From Maricaulis sp. (GTDB lineage Bacteria > Pseudomonadota > Alphaproteobacteria > Caulobacterales > Maricaulaceae): a stretch of 64,000 bases of DNA. Shown here in pieces: positions 35,858 to 43,961 of the stretch (positions within the stretch are counted from its first letter, which is position 1; the number at the start of each line of letters is the position of its first letter). The translations under genes and the position numbers were made by a program. Where the stretch lies: contig NZ_JAEPNI010000001.1 of assembly GCF_017643475.1 (NCBI RefSeq), positions 1,054,001 through 1,118,000 of the forward strand, given 5' to 3'. The notes beneath the pieces were generated by a model, which saw only the letters and a program-made list of their open reading frames with translations, had not been told where the DNA came from and made no database searches.

Positions 35858-36988
35858 ATGGACACTGTAAAGGCACTGGCTGACTGGGGTGTTCATTCAT
35901 TCTTCCCGCTTTGGCGCGAGAAATCGCTCGATCCCGAGACCGGCGGCTTTTTCGAAGTCTTTGACGCTAGGGGCGAACCTCGACGCGATGCTGACCGACG
36001 AGTTAGGGTTCAGGCACGTCAGATTTACACGTTCGCCCGGGCTCACCTTCGCGGCTGGTGTGATGGACTGGAGGCCGCTCAGTCTGGCTGGGACTATCTG
36101 CAAAAACATGCGCGCCATCCCGATGGGGGCTATGCCCATCGTCTGAATGCCCGTGGCGAGATTATCTCGGACCTGCGTGACCTCTATGATCACGCCTTCA
36201 TTCTTCTGGCTGCAAGCTTCCTGGCCGAAGTCACCGGTGATCCCAGATATCTGCAGGACTGCGACGATTTGTTGGAGTTTCTGGACACGCGCATGTGCCA
36301 TCCCACAGGCGGATATATCGAAGCGGTCGGGGCGGGGAATGTACCCAGGCGGCAGAATCCACACATGCACTTGTTCGAAGCGCTGATGATTTTCCGGCAG
36401 GCGGGAGGCAAGGGTGGACTGGCGCGAGCCACTGAAATCCACGCTCTCTTTCATCAGAGATTTTATTCGAAAGATCACGGCGTTCTCTTCGAGTTTTTCG
36501 AGAGTGATCTGAAACGCCTGTCCGCCGAAACCGGGCCGGTTGCCGAGCCCGGGCATATGTTTGAATGGGTGTGGCTGCTGAACAAGTACGCCCTGCTGAG
36601 TGGCGAGGATATCAGCCCTGCTGCCGAGCATTTGTTCCGAAATGCCATGAGGATGGGGATAAATCCGTCGAGCGGGCTTTTGATCAGCTCAATGGACGAG
36701 ACGGGTGTTGTGTCCGAGCACGGAACCCGCACCTGGATGCAGAATGAGTGGTTCCGCGCGGCCTGTGTGGCGAAGACACGGGGATTTGAGGGAGCTGACG
36801 TGGCCCTGGAAATGGCGGGGCGGGCCATGCTGGACAAGCACTTCGCTGTATCCTTGCCCGGCGGGTGGATCGAGCATTTTGACGGCGCCGGAAATCCGGT
36901 TGGCGACGACATGCCTGCGAGCACGCCCTATCACATTATCGGTGCCCTGATCGAAGCCGACAAATTACTCGACTCAGATCTGTGTTAG
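35858..36988 (+). CDS. AGE-family epimerase/isomerase, probable mannose-6-phosphate isomerase
   Basis: The 376-residue product is a cytoplasmic (alpha/alpha)6-barrel of the N-acylglucosamine 2-epimerase superfamily. It shows RVRVQARQIYTFARAHLRG, HPDGGYAHRLNARGE, RDLYDHAFILLAASFLAEV, NPHMHLFEALM, GHMFEWVWLLNKYA and the late TRTWMQNEWFRAACV. The RVQARQ, YDHAF and HMHLFEA histidines are the usual active-site positions. Members near manC in alphaproteobacteria act as phosphomannose isomerases, which would supply the missing activity for short ManC here. N-acylglucosamine 2-epimerase is the alternative. The ATG at 35858 has GGGGAGTGGG upstream. Confidence 0.82.
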   Translation: MDTVKALADWGVHSFFPLWREKSLDPETGGFFEVFDARGEPRRDADRRVRVQARQIYTFARAHLRGWCDGLEAAQSGWDYLQKHARHPDGGYAHRLNARGEIISDLRDLYDHAFILLAASFLAEVTGDPRYLQDCDDLLEFLDTRMCHPTGGYIEAVGAGNVPRRQNPHMHLFEALMIFRQAGGKGGLARATEIHALFHQRFYSKDHGVLFEFFESDLKRLSAETGPVAEPGHMFEWVWLLNKYALLSGEDISPAAEHLFRNAMRMGINPSSGLLISSMDETGVVSEHGTRTWMQNEWFRAACVAKTRGFEGADVALEMAGRAMLDKHFAVSLPGGWIEHFDGAGNPVGDDMPASTPYHIIGALIEADKLLDSDLC

Positions 36989-37054
36989 CGTAAACATGTC
37001 GTTGTCGCCTGAGCGATACGCCTGAGTTTTACCGAATTGACGAGGTAGTCCCCC

Positions 37055-38608
37055 ATGTCTCTCGACGCCCTGAAAACCCATGCAGACCGTCTGGCTGGCG
37101 GCTCCCTTCGTTCCATCGTGGACGGGCGGGGCGACGCGCTCTCCGACTGGGTGTTCAACGCAGCAGGTGTCGAACTGGATCTGACGAAGCAGTGTCTCGA
37201 TCCGGCCGCGCTGACGGCATTGCTGGACTTCGCCGAAGGCGTGAACCTTTCCAGCCATCGCGATGCTCTGCTGTCCGGCGGCATCGTCAATGCGACCGAA
37301 GGCCGGCCGGCGCTGCACATGGCCTATCGTGAAGGCGCGAAAATCGACGGTTCTGATGCCGCCGAACTGGTTGAGCGTACCCAGGCCCAGACACGTGAAT
37401 TTGCTCGTGCGGTAAGGGCAGGAGAGTATCAGCCGTCCGGCAAGGCGATTTCCCGCGTCGTCAATATCGGTATCGGCGGCTCTGATCTGGGTCCCCGGCT
37501 GATTGCGGATGCCCTGGCCGAGTTCGCTGATGGCGGACCGGAAATGCGATTTGTCGCGAGCCTTGATCCCAGTGATCTTCGCCTCGCGGTCGAGGGTGCG
37601 GATCCGGAGAGCATTCTTTTCATCGTCGCGTCCAAGTCTTTCTCGACCCAGGAAACCCTGATGGGGGCAGAGGCGGCTCGCGCCTGGTTGTCCGCGTATG
37701 TCGCTGAAGACCGGCTCGGGGGACATTTCGCTGCAGCATCCGCGGCGCCGGACAAGGCGGCGGCCTTTGGCATTCCGGCGGAGCGCGTGTTTGACTTCCC
37801 GGATTGGGTGGGCGGTCGCTATTCTGTCTGGAGCGCGGTCGGGCTGAGTCTGGAAATTGGTCTGGGGCCGGAAGTCTTCGCAGCTTTCCGCGAGGGTGCC
37901 CGACAGATGGATACGCATTTCGCCACAGCTCCCCTTGCCCAGAACCTGCCGGTGTTGAAAGGCCTGGTCGATGCGTGGAACCGGGTCGCGCTGGGTTATC
38001 CCAGCCGCTGTGTTGCGGCCTATTCCGCTCGTCTTGGGAAGCTGGCGGATTATCTCCAGCAGCTGGAAATGGAATCGCTGGGCAAGTCCGTGACCGTGGA
38101 CGGAGAGCCCGCACCAACTGCGGGTGGCGCCCTGGTCTGGGGGGGAGCCGGTACCGAGATCCAGCACTCCTTCTTCCAGTGGCTGCACCAGGGCAAGGAT
38201 ATCGTTCCCGTCGACTTCATCGGCGTGAAACGTCACTTCGCCAGCGAGGATGCCCGCGAACGCGCACTGGCAGCGAACATGGCGGCCCAGGGCGCAGCGC
38301 TCCTGGATGGTCGCCAGCTGGACACGGCAGACGAAGGCGAGCTGGCGAGCCACAAATCCATGCCGGGCGGGCGCCCCTCCGCTATGCTGCTGCTGGACGA
38401 TCTCAATCCGGCGACGTTGGGCGCGCTGATTGCCCTGCACGAGCATAAGGTATTCGTTGAAGGTGTTGTCTACGGAATTAATCCGTACGACCAGTGGGGC
38501 GTCGAGCTCGGGAAAGTCCTGACAACGGGTATTCTCAAAGGCGATACGAAAGAGTACGACGCGTCCACAAAAGCGTTGCTGGACCGGACCGGTTTTGGGG
38601 GCCGGTAA
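37055..38608 (+). CDS. pgi: Glucose-6-phosphate isomerase Pgi
   Basis: Interconverts glucose-6-phosphate and fructose-6-phosphate, linking glycolysis to GlmS and mannose synthesis. The 517-residue product (a little shorter than E. coli Pgi at 549) has [47 protein letters not shown], a [17 protein letters not shown] signature with the catalytic histidine, and [10 protein letters not shown]. The start ATG is preceded by a GAGG eleven to fourteen bases upstream. It is followed after 56 bases by transketolase on the same strand, consistent with a central carbon pair. Confidence 0.96.
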   Translation: MSLDALKTHADRLAGGSLRSIVDGRGDALSDWVFNAAGVELDLTKQCLDPAALTALLDFAEGVNLSSHRDALLSGGIVNATEGRPALHMAYREGAKIDGSDAAELVERTQAQTREFARAVRAGEYQPSGKAISRVVNIGIGGSDLGPRLIADALAEFADGGPEMRFVASLDPSDLRLAVEGADPESILFIVASKSFSTQETLMGAEAARAWLSAYVAEDRLGGHFAAASAAPDKAAAFGIPAERVFDFPDWVGGRYSVWSAVGLSLEIGLGPEVFAAFREGARQMDTHFATAPLAQNLPVLKGLVDAWNRVALGYPSRCVAAYSARLGKLADYLQQLEMESLGKSVTVDGEPAPTAGGALVWGGAGTEIQHSFFQWLHQGKDIVPVDFIGVKRHFASEDARERALAANMAAQGAALLDGRQLDTADEGELASHKSMPGGRPSAMLLLDDLNPATLGALIALHEHKVFVEGVVYGINPYDQWGVELGKVLTTGILKGDTKEYDASTKALLDRTGFGGR

Positions 38609-38664
38609 GGCTTCATCCCACTCCGAATCCCGCTACACGGACAGCGGATCTTAAAGAGGCGATC

Positions 38665-40641
38665 ATGAGCACGAATATCGGTTCGCAATACACTGACATG
38701 GCCAATGCAATCCGCGCCCTGTCGATGGATGCAGTGCAGGCGGCTAATTCCGGACATCCGGGCATGCCGATGGGTATGGCAGATGTGGCCACCGTGCTTT
38801 GGGCGCGCCACATGAAGTTTGACCCGGCCGCGCCGGGCTGGGCTGACCGGGATCGGTTCATCCTGTCTGCCGGCCACGGCTCCATGCTGATCTACTCCCT
38901 GCTGCACCTGACCGGCTTTGAAGACATCACGATGGATGAGCTTCGTAAATTCCGTCAGATGGGATCGCTGACCGCCGGACACCCGGAATATGGTCACACA
39001 CCGGGTGTGGAAGCGACCACAGGCCCGCTGGGGCAGGGCATTTCCATGGCGGTCGGCATGGCGCTGGCCGAGCGCATGCTGAACGCGGAATATGGCGATG
39101 ACCTCGTTGATCACCGTACCTGGGTTATCGCTTCCGATGGTGACCTCCAGGAAGGCATCAGCCATGAAGCCATCTCGATTGCCGGTCATCTCAAGCTGAA
39201 CCGTCTCTGTGTGCTCTGGGACGATAACGAAATCTCCATCGATGGCGCGACCAGCGTTTCGGAGTCCACCGATGTTCTCAAGCGTTTCGAGGCCGCGGGC
39301 TGGGCGACGGCGCGCGTTGATGGCCATGACATGGACGCGATCGACCAGGCGCTCTCCGAAGCGCGCCAGAGCGACAAGCCGGTACTGATCTCCTGTCAGA
39401 CCACGATCGGTTTCGGTGCGCCGACCAAGGCCGGCACAGCTGGCAGCCACGGTGCGCCGCTGGGCGAGGAAGAAATCGCAGGCGCACGCAAGGCGCTGGG
39501 CTGGGATCACGCGCCGTTTGTTGTCCCGGACGAGGTCTATGAGAACTGGCGTGCTGTCGGATCCCCGGAAGCTCATGAAGCCTGGCGTGATCGCCTGGCG
39601 TCCACCGACAAGGCCGACGAGCTGGTTGCCCAGCTTTCCGGTGAGCCGGGCGAAGCGGGTCTTGAAGCGCTTTCCGCCTGGCGCAAGCAGGTGGCAGAAG
39701 AACGTCCCGATCTGGCGTCCCGGGCGGCTTCGGGCAAGACGCTGGAAGCGATCATCCGCAGCTGGCCAGGCCTGATTGGTGGGTCTGCGGATCTGACCGG
39801 GTCCAACCTGACCAAGACCACCCATGGCGGTGCTGTTTCTGCTGATGATTATGCCGGCCCGTACATCCATTTCGGTGTGCGCGAGCATGGCATGGCAGCG
39901 TGTGCGAACGGTATGGCACTGCATGGCGGTGTCACGCCTTACGTCGCGACCTTCCTGGTCTTTGCCGATTATTGCCGTGGCTCCATGCGCCTGTCCTCGT
40001 TGATGGAACAGCCGGTAGTCTATGTTCTGACCCATGACTCCATCGGTCTGGGCGAAGATGGGCCGACCCACCAGCCGGTCGAGACGCTGGCGTCCCTGCG
40101 CGCTATTCCAAACATGCACGTCTTCCGTCCGGCCGATGCGCTGGAGACCGCGGAAGCCTGGGAGCTCTCACTCAAGCGCGACAATGGTCCGAGCGTTCTG
40201 GCACTGTCGCGTCAGAAACTGCCCTTCCTGCGTGAGGATGACGGTTTTGAGAACCTGTCCAGCCGCGGGGCCTATGTCCTGCGCGATGCGGACAACGCCA
40301 AGGCGGTTATCGTGGCGACCGGTTCGGAGGTTTCACTGGCTGTTGAAGCCCAGGCCAAGCTGGCCGAGGAGGGAATTGCCGTTCGGGTCGTATCCGCGCC
40401 GTGCCTGGATATCTTCCACGATCAGGATGCGGCCTACCAGGACGAGGTGCTGGGAACAGATCTGCCGGTGATCGGTGTAGAGGCGGCTCTGCGCTATGGC
40501 TGGGACAGCATCATCGGACGCAAGGGACAGTTTGTGGGCATGTCCGGATTCGGTGCCAGCGCGCCGGCCGGCGAGCTCTACGAGCATTTCAATATCACAG
40601 CGCCGGCTGTTGCCGATGCCGTCCGCAAGGCGCTCGCCTGA
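38665..40641 (+). CDS. tkt: Transketolase
   Basis: Thiamine-diphosphate enzyme of the pentose phosphate pathway. The ATG at 38665 has AAGAGGCG upstream and gives a 658-residue product, the usual length. Visible: [55 protein letters not shown], the ThDP motif region ([16 protein letters not shown] through [10 protein letters not shown]), [12 protein letters not shown] and [13 protein letters not shown]. The fourfold domain order (PP, Pyr, C-terminal) is complete. A hairpin covers the stop codon. Confidence 0.97.
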   Translation: MSTNIGSQYTDMANAIRALSMDAVQAANSGHPGMPMGMADVATVLWARHMKFDPAAPGWADRDRFILSAGHGSMLIYSLLHLTGFEDITMDELRKFRQMGSLTAGHPEYGHTPGVEATTGPLGQGISMAVGMALAERMLNAEYGDDLVDHRTWVIASDGDLQEGISHEAISIAGHLKLNRLCVLWDDNEISIDGATSVSESTDVLKRFEAAGWATARVDGHDMDAIDQALSEARQSDKPVLISCQTTIGFGAPTKAGTAGSHGAPLGEEEIAGARKALGWDHAPFVVPDEVYENWRAVGSPEAHEAWRDRLASTDKADELVAQLSGEPGEAGLEALSAWRKQVAEERPDLASRAASGKTLEAIIRSWPGLIGGSADLTGSNLTKTTHGGAVSADDYAGPYIHFGVREHGMAACANGMALHGGVTPYVATFLVFADYCRGSMRLSSLMEQPVVYVLTHDSIGLGEDGPTHQPVETLASLRAIPNMHVFRPADALETAEAWELSLKRDNGPSVLALSRQKLPFLREDDGFENLSSRGAYVLRDADNAKAVIVATGSEVSLAVEAQAKLAEEGIAVRVVSAPCLDIFHDQDAAYQDEVLGTDLPVIGVEAALRYGWDSIIGRKGQFVGMSGFGASAPAGELYEHFNITAPAVADAVRKALA

Positions 40642-40649
40642 CGAGCGCC
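40629..40649. other. Hairpin at the transketolase stop codon
   Basis: GGCGCTCG at 40629-40636 pairs perfectly with CGAGCGCC at 40642-40649 around CCTGA. No T-run follows on either strand, so termination here would be weak. It sits between convergent tkt and the cupin gene. Confidence 0.4.
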
Positions 40650-40665
40650 CCACGGCCGGTTCGTA

Positions 40666-41844
40666 TCAGACCGGTTCAGCCAGACCGAATGCGAACAGGC
40701 GGCCAATGGTCGCCTGTTGGTCTTTGGAGTCCAGGTCGGCGAACGTCTCCAGGCTGATTTCACCACCATCCAGCAGGGTGTGCAGGCCCGGCTCGGCCTT
40801 GGCCGGGAAACGGATCTCTCCACCCGAGGTGATAATCACGATCTCCTCGCCATCCTCGGCCATGCGCCAGGGCGTATTGGCCTTCAGGCGGTAGCGTTTG
40901 GACGGGTCTGTTGGTGTCTGGAAATTGGCAATCGTGCCTTCCGTGGCCGGTAGGCGTGACTGGATGAAATTGTCCACATAGATATGGAAGGCTTCGTCCA
41001 GATCCGCTTCCTTGGCAAAGGTCGAGACCAGGCTTTTAAAGTGCGGACGCACGCTTTCCATGTCGAAATCCGGACGCGCGAAACCAACAGGCAGGGACTG
41101 GCGGAATTCCGGGTGGCGCAGGGCGACTTCGGAAATCACTTCCAGCATCAGATCGGCCCAGGTCTTTACAATTAGGCCCACCGTGATGTGCAGGGAGGCC
41201 TCGTCACCATGTGTCAGCGCATCATGCATCAGCCCGCGCGGTACGTAGGCGCAATCGCCGGCTTCCAGAACAAATTCCTCGACCGGATCGCCAATCTCGT
41301 GTTCGCCGCTGCGGAAACCCTCACCCCGGAAGGGTTTGTCGACCGGCGTGTTATAGAGGCGCCAGGATTTGGAGCCGGAGACCTGCAGGACAAACACATC
41401 ATGGTCGTCATAATGTGTCTTGAAGCCCTGCGCGTCCGGCGGGGTGAGATAGATGTTCGTTTGCACATGGCAGGACAGGTGCGATTCCATGGCCCGACAG
41501 AAATCTGCCAGGGTGGCGTCAACCTCATGCAGTTGTGGCAGGATCAGCGTTGCGCCCTGCTGAAACTGGCGGGCGACGCCGCCGCGGTCAATGGCGCCGG
41601 AGTTGAACGTATAGTCTTCGCGGTTCACCGGCGGATCTGCGCGGGTCATGTCCAGTGAGCCAGGTTGGAAATTGATGCTGGAGACCAGTTCATCAATCCG
41701 CTCGATTGACAACAGATCGCGGTACCGGTTTCCGTCCTTGTGTTTGCTCACCAGCGCCTTGCGCTCATGGTATTGCGCAAAGAACTCCTCCGCAGAGACC
41801 GGATCGAACAGATAGCCGAAAACGTCCTTGGCCCAGGGTTTCAT
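40666..41844 (-). CDS. Cupin_4/JmjC-domain 2-oxoglutarate oxygenase
   Basis: The 392-residue product is a bacterial relative of the ribosomal oxygenases YcfD and NO66/MINA53, Fe(II)/2-oxoglutarate enzymes that hydroxylate protein side chains. The iron triad is visible as His144-x-Asp146 in FKTHYDDHDVF and His207 in YVPRGLMHDAL. A lysine in SGSKSWRLYNTP is the likely 2-oxoglutarate ligand. The HYDDHDVF form is closer to NO66/MINA53 than to YcfD. The C-terminal third would be the dimerisation and winged-helix parts. GGGGGAGTG precedes the ATG. It lies just downstream of a three-gene repeat array on the same strand, with a terminator between. Its target may be a ribosomal protein or those repeats. 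Confidence 0.88.
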   Translation of the reverse strand: MKPWAKDVFGYLFDPVSAEEFFAQYHERKALVSKHKDGNRYRDLLSIERIDELVSSINFQPGSLDMTRADPPVNREDYTFNSGAIDRGGVARQFQQGATLILPQLHEVDATLADFCRAMESHLSCHVQTNIYLTPPDAQGFKTHYDDHDVFVLQVSGSKSWRLYNTPVDKPFRGEGFRSGEHEIGDPVEEFVLEAGDCAYVPRGLMHDALTHGDEASLHITVGLIVKTWADLMLEVISEVALRHPEFRQSLPVGFARPDFDMESVRPHFKSLVSTFAKEADLDEAFHIYVDNFIQSRLPATEGTIANFQTPTDPSKRYRLKANTPWRMAEDGEEIVIITSGGEIRFPAKAEPGLHTLLDGGEISLETFADLDSKDQQATIGRLFAFGLAEPV

Positions 41845-41903
41845 GGATTCACTCCCCCATTTTCAATACCGGCATCTAAGCGTGGAAATCGATTTTGCGC
41901 ACG

Positions 41904-41940
41904 AAAAAAAGCTTCGCGACAGATCGTCGCGAAGCCTTGT
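41904..41940. terminator. Terminator after the repeat-protein array
   Basis: GCTTCGCGAC at 41911-41920 pairs perfectly with GTCGCGAAGC at 41926-41935, loop AGATC. On the minus strand a run of seven T follows (the A-run at 41904-41910), so this ends the leftward array before the cupin gene. Ts on the other side make it partly bidirectional. Confidence 0.88.
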
Positions 41941-41959
41941 TTTTACAGTTGATACGGGG

Positions 41960-42577
41960 TCAGCAGCGACCGCGTCCCACCGGGTCTGCATAGCTGCCAG
42001 TATCGCTGTCGGTACAGCCGCGCCCGCGGCCATTTCCGGCACGGTCGGCATAGGTTCCGCTGTCACTGTCAGTGATGCCGGTGCGATGGCCGCCGCGGCC
42101 ATTACCCGCGGGATCTGCATAGGAACCGCTATCGCTGTCCGTGATGCCCGAGCCGCCCCGTCCATTGCCTGCCGGGTCCGCATAGGAGCCACTGTCGCTG
42201 TCGGTAACGCCGGAACGACGGCCACCACGACCATTGCCTGCCGGGTCTGCGTAGGACCCGCTGTCGCTGTCGGTAACACCGGAACCACCGCGGCCATTGC
42301 CAGCCGGGTCGGCATAGGCGCCTGAATCGGCATCAGTGATGCCGGAACGATAACCGCCTCGGCCGCGACCGACCGGGTCTGCATAGGCGCCGGCATCGCC
42401 GTCTGTCACGCCACGTGATCCAGGTCCCCGGCCTCCGCCAATCGGATCGAACGGGTCTGCGTCCGTGTAGCCTGTTGTCGCGCAGGCGCTGACGACGCTG
42501 CCAGCACCCAGAGTTAGGGACCCGCCCGCTACGCGCACCAGAAAGGAGCGGCGAGAGATCTTTCCACGTTTAGCCAT
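41960..42577 (-). CDS. Twin-arginine exported Asp/Gly/Arg repeat protein, paralogue 1 (lipobox type)
   Basis: I recognise no named family. The ATG at 42577 (GGAGACAGG upstream) gives 205 residues. Residues 1-33 form a Tat leader (MAKRGKISRRSFLVRVAGGS) with a lipobox-like VVSAC ending at Cys32, so a Tat-exported lipoprotein is likely. From residue 56 the chain is about seven repeats alternating between 21 and 23 residues, consensus GITDSDSGSYADPAGNGRGG with an added (R/H)RS/T linker in every second unit. The final unit is CTDSDTGSYADPVGRGRC, framed by two cysteines. The D-x-D-x-G spacing is like calcium-binding repeats. It is the last of three tandem paralogues; a strong terminator follows. 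Confidence 0.8.
   Translation of the reverse strand: MAKRGKISRRSFLVRVAGGSLTLGAGSVVSACATTGYTDADPFDPIGGGRGPGSRGVTDGDAGAYADPVGRGRGGYRSGITDADSGAYADPAGNGRGGSGVTDSDSGSYADPAGNGRGGRRSGVTDSDSGSYADPAGNGRGGSGITDSDSGSYADPAGNGRGGHRTGITDSDSGTYADRAGNGRGRGCTDSDTGSYADPVGRGRC
41963..42412 (-). repeat. Coding tandem repeat, 63/69-base units
   Basis: About seven degenerate units encode the T-D-S-D-x-G...A-D-P-x-G-x-G-R-G repeat of paralogue 1. Units alternate in length between 63 and 69 bases, suggesting that a two-unit block was duplicated. Confidence 0.8.
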
Positions 42578-42598
42578 TACCTGTCTCCACAAATGAGA

Positions 42599-42626
42599 AC
42601 GGACTCCCGGCGGGCCGGAAGTCCGT
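42599..42626. other. Hairpin between paralogues 2 and 1
   Basis: ACGGACT-CCGGC and GCCGG-AGTCCGT arms pair with one mismatch around a short loop. On the minus strand only TTCTCATTTG follows, so this is a weak terminator or attenuator that could let part of the transcription reach paralogue 1. Confidence 0.5.
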
Positions 42627-42641
42627 CATCAACCCAAAGGT

Positions 42642-43226
42642 CTAGTAGCGGCGCGAACGTCCGCGACCAGCCGGGTCGGCACAGCCGCCCGTATCACTGT
42701 CTGTCGTGCCTGGCTGTACGTGACCGCGCCCACGGCCGCCCGGATCGGAACAGGAACCGCTGTCGCTGTCCGTTGACGAACCGCGGCCATTGCCGGCGGG
42801 GTCACTCGGATCGCTGTCCGTGACCCCGGAGCGTCCACGGCCATTGCCGACCGGGTCACTGGGGTCACTGTCGGTGAGGCCGGTGCGACCGCGGCCATTG
42901 CCTGCCGGATCGCTTGGGTCACTGTCAGTTAGGCCGGAACGTCCACGACCATTGCCCGCCGGATCGCTGGGATCGCTGTCGGTCAGGCCTGAACGGCCGC
43001 GACCATAACCGGCGCGATCGCTGCCGCCACCTGTATCACTGTCCGTCATTCCCGTGCGGCCATATCCGGAACGGTCGGCATAAGTACCACCGTCACTGTC
43101 CGTGCGGCCGGTATAGTTCTGCGCCAGGCTACCACCGGTAACCAGGCCAACCGCACCGGTCGCCGCGACACCACCAGCCACGCTGGTCATGAAGGAACGG
43201 CGGCTGAGCTTGCCTTTTTTAGCCAT
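42642..43226 (-). CDS. Twin-arginine exported Asp/Gly/Arg repeat protein, paralogue 2
   Basis: A 194-residue paralogue of its neighbours, with GGAG seven bases before the ATG. The Tat leader (MAKKGKLSRRSFMTSVAGG) ends in GGSLA-Q, a likely signal-peptidase I site near residue 35, so it should be soluble in the periplasm or secreted. The body has eight repeat units. The four central ones (residues 80-151) are 18-residue near-perfect copies of GLTDSDPSDPAGNGRGRS, shorter than the units of paralogue 1. The last two units carry Cys (SCSDPGGRGRG and GGCADPAGRGRS). No catalytic domain is present. It lies between two paralogues, each separated by hairpins. Confidence 0.8.
   Translation of the reverse strand: MAKKGKLSRRSFMTSVAGGVAATGAVGLVTGGSLAQNYTGRTDSDGGTYADRSGYGRTGMTDSDTGGGSDRAGYGRGRSGLTDSDPSDPAGNGRGRSGLTDSDPSDPAGNGRGRTGLTDSDPSDPVGNGRGRSGVTDSDPSDPAGNGRGSSTDSDSGSCSDPGGRGRGHVQPGTTDSDTGGCADPAGRGRSRRY
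42774..42989 (-). repeat. Coding tandem repeat, four 54-base units
   Basis: Four near-identical 54-base units encode residues 80-151 of paralogue 2. Identity between neighbouring units is higher than with the units at either end, which points to recent expansion by slippage or unequal exchange. Confidence 0.85.
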
Positions 43227-43248
43227 GTCTTGCTCCCAATTTAGCTAG

Positions 43249-43266
43249 CGGGCCACAGCGGGCCCG
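43249..43266. other. Hairpin in the leader of paralogue 2
   Basis: CGGGCC at 43249-43254 pairs with GGCCCG at 43261-43266 around ACAGCG. It lies 20-40 bases before the paralogue 2 start on the minus strand and could affect mRNA stability or translation. Confidence 0.45.
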
Positions 43267-43285
43267 TTGTCCCCCGCAAGATACG

Positions 43286-43313
43286 AAAAAGGGGCGGTTG
43301 TGCAGGCCGCCCC
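43286..43313 (-). terminator. Rho-independent terminator after paralogue 3
   Basis: GGGGCGG at 43291-43297 and CCGCCCC at 43307-43313 form a stem. On the minus strand it is followed directly by TTTTTCG. It lies 16 bases after the stop of paralogue 3, so paralogue 2 needs readthrough or its own promoter. Confidence 0.8.
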
Positions 43314-43329
43314 TTGGAATTGAACCCGA

Positions 43330-43662
43330 CTATGCCGGGCCGCGACCGCGACCACCCGGATCGCTGCAGGCGCCGCCATCACTGTCGGTGTAGCCGGTAT
43401 TGCCGCGGCCATAGCCGGACGTGTCGGCGCAAGCACCACCATCGCTGTCGGTGACACCGGTGTAGCTGGAGCCGTGGTTTGCGTAGTCATTCGGATCGCT
43501 GTCCGTGATGCCGGTGCGAGCTGCAGCATCAACCGGATCTGCATCGACGGAACGCTGAAGCATCGTCGCGCCCGCAACTGCAGCAACAGTGCCGGTAACA
43601 ACCGTGCCGCCTGCAACGCGGGTCAGGAATGAGCGACGGCTCATTTTGCCCTTTTTAGCCAT
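43330..43662 (-). CDS. Twin-arginine exported Asp/Gly/Arg repeat protein, paralogue 3
   Basis: The promoter-proximal and shortest paralogue, 110 residues from the ATG at 43662 (GGAG upstream; the frame is open to 43710). The Tat leader (MAKKGKMSRRSFLTRVAGG, then a hydrophobic VVTGTVAAVAGATML) is nearly identical to those of the two downstream genes. Only three repeat units follow: GITDSDPNDYANHGSS, GVTDSDGGACADTSGYGRG and GYTDSDGGACSDPGGRGRG, the last two with one Cys each. The cleavage site is unclear. Conserved leader and variable body make the family look like a set of exported scaffolds or modified peptides; the function is unknown. Confidence 0.78.
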   Translation of the reverse strand: MAKKGKMSRRSFLTRVAGGTVVTGTVAAVAGATMLQRSVDADPVDAAARTGITDSDPNDYANHGSSYTGVTDSDGGACADTSGYGRGNTGYTDSDGGACSDPGGRGRGPA

Positions 43663-43961
43663 TTTATAGTCTCCCCAGTAGCCATAAGACCGCCCGACGC
43701 GGTCACGCATATGCTCTGGTCAGAAGACTACGCGCGGCGCGCGAGCAGGGCAAACAAAAGTTCAAGAAAAAATATCAATACAGATCAATCGCTTAACCGG
43801 TGTTTTTGCGAATAATTGTCATGATATTTGCGACTGATTTTCATTGCGCTGTTACCCTTGCGAGAAAATGCCGTTTTAAATCGCCACTTTGCAGAGATTC
43901 TCTGATGTTCACGGCTTGTTCTCTTGTGCGGAGCAGTGTTTAGTCACAACCGGAGGCGCTG
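43663..43961. promoter_or_regulatory. AT-rich divergent regulatory region, repeat array and ruvC
   Basis: The longest non-coding stretch in the window. The half near the array is GC-rich; 43755-43880 is AT-rich and likely holds the promoters. Two 18-base direct repeats (15 of 18 identical, TTTGCGA...TCAT) start at 43805 and 43827, 22 bases apart or two helical turns, as for a dimer pair bound on one face of DNA. CGGAGG at 43951-43956 is the ruvC Shine-Dalgarno. No CtrA site of full consensus was found. Confidence 0.5.

Noticed and set aside
36974-40119. Long open frames on the minus strand opposite pgi and transketolase
   Set aside because: Both are antisense to well-conserved genes with complete motifs. 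Their translations are low-complexity and match nothing I know.
41963-42989. CRISPR-like array from regularly spaced DNA repeats
   Set aside because: The units are contiguous, have no unique spacers, are 54-69 bases long and stay in frame in two genes with Tat leaders. They are coding repeats.
43663-43961. CtrA-binding site (TTAA-N7-TTAA)
   Set aside because: Only one TTAA half-site (around 43793) is present, followed by TTTT; the full consensus is missing.
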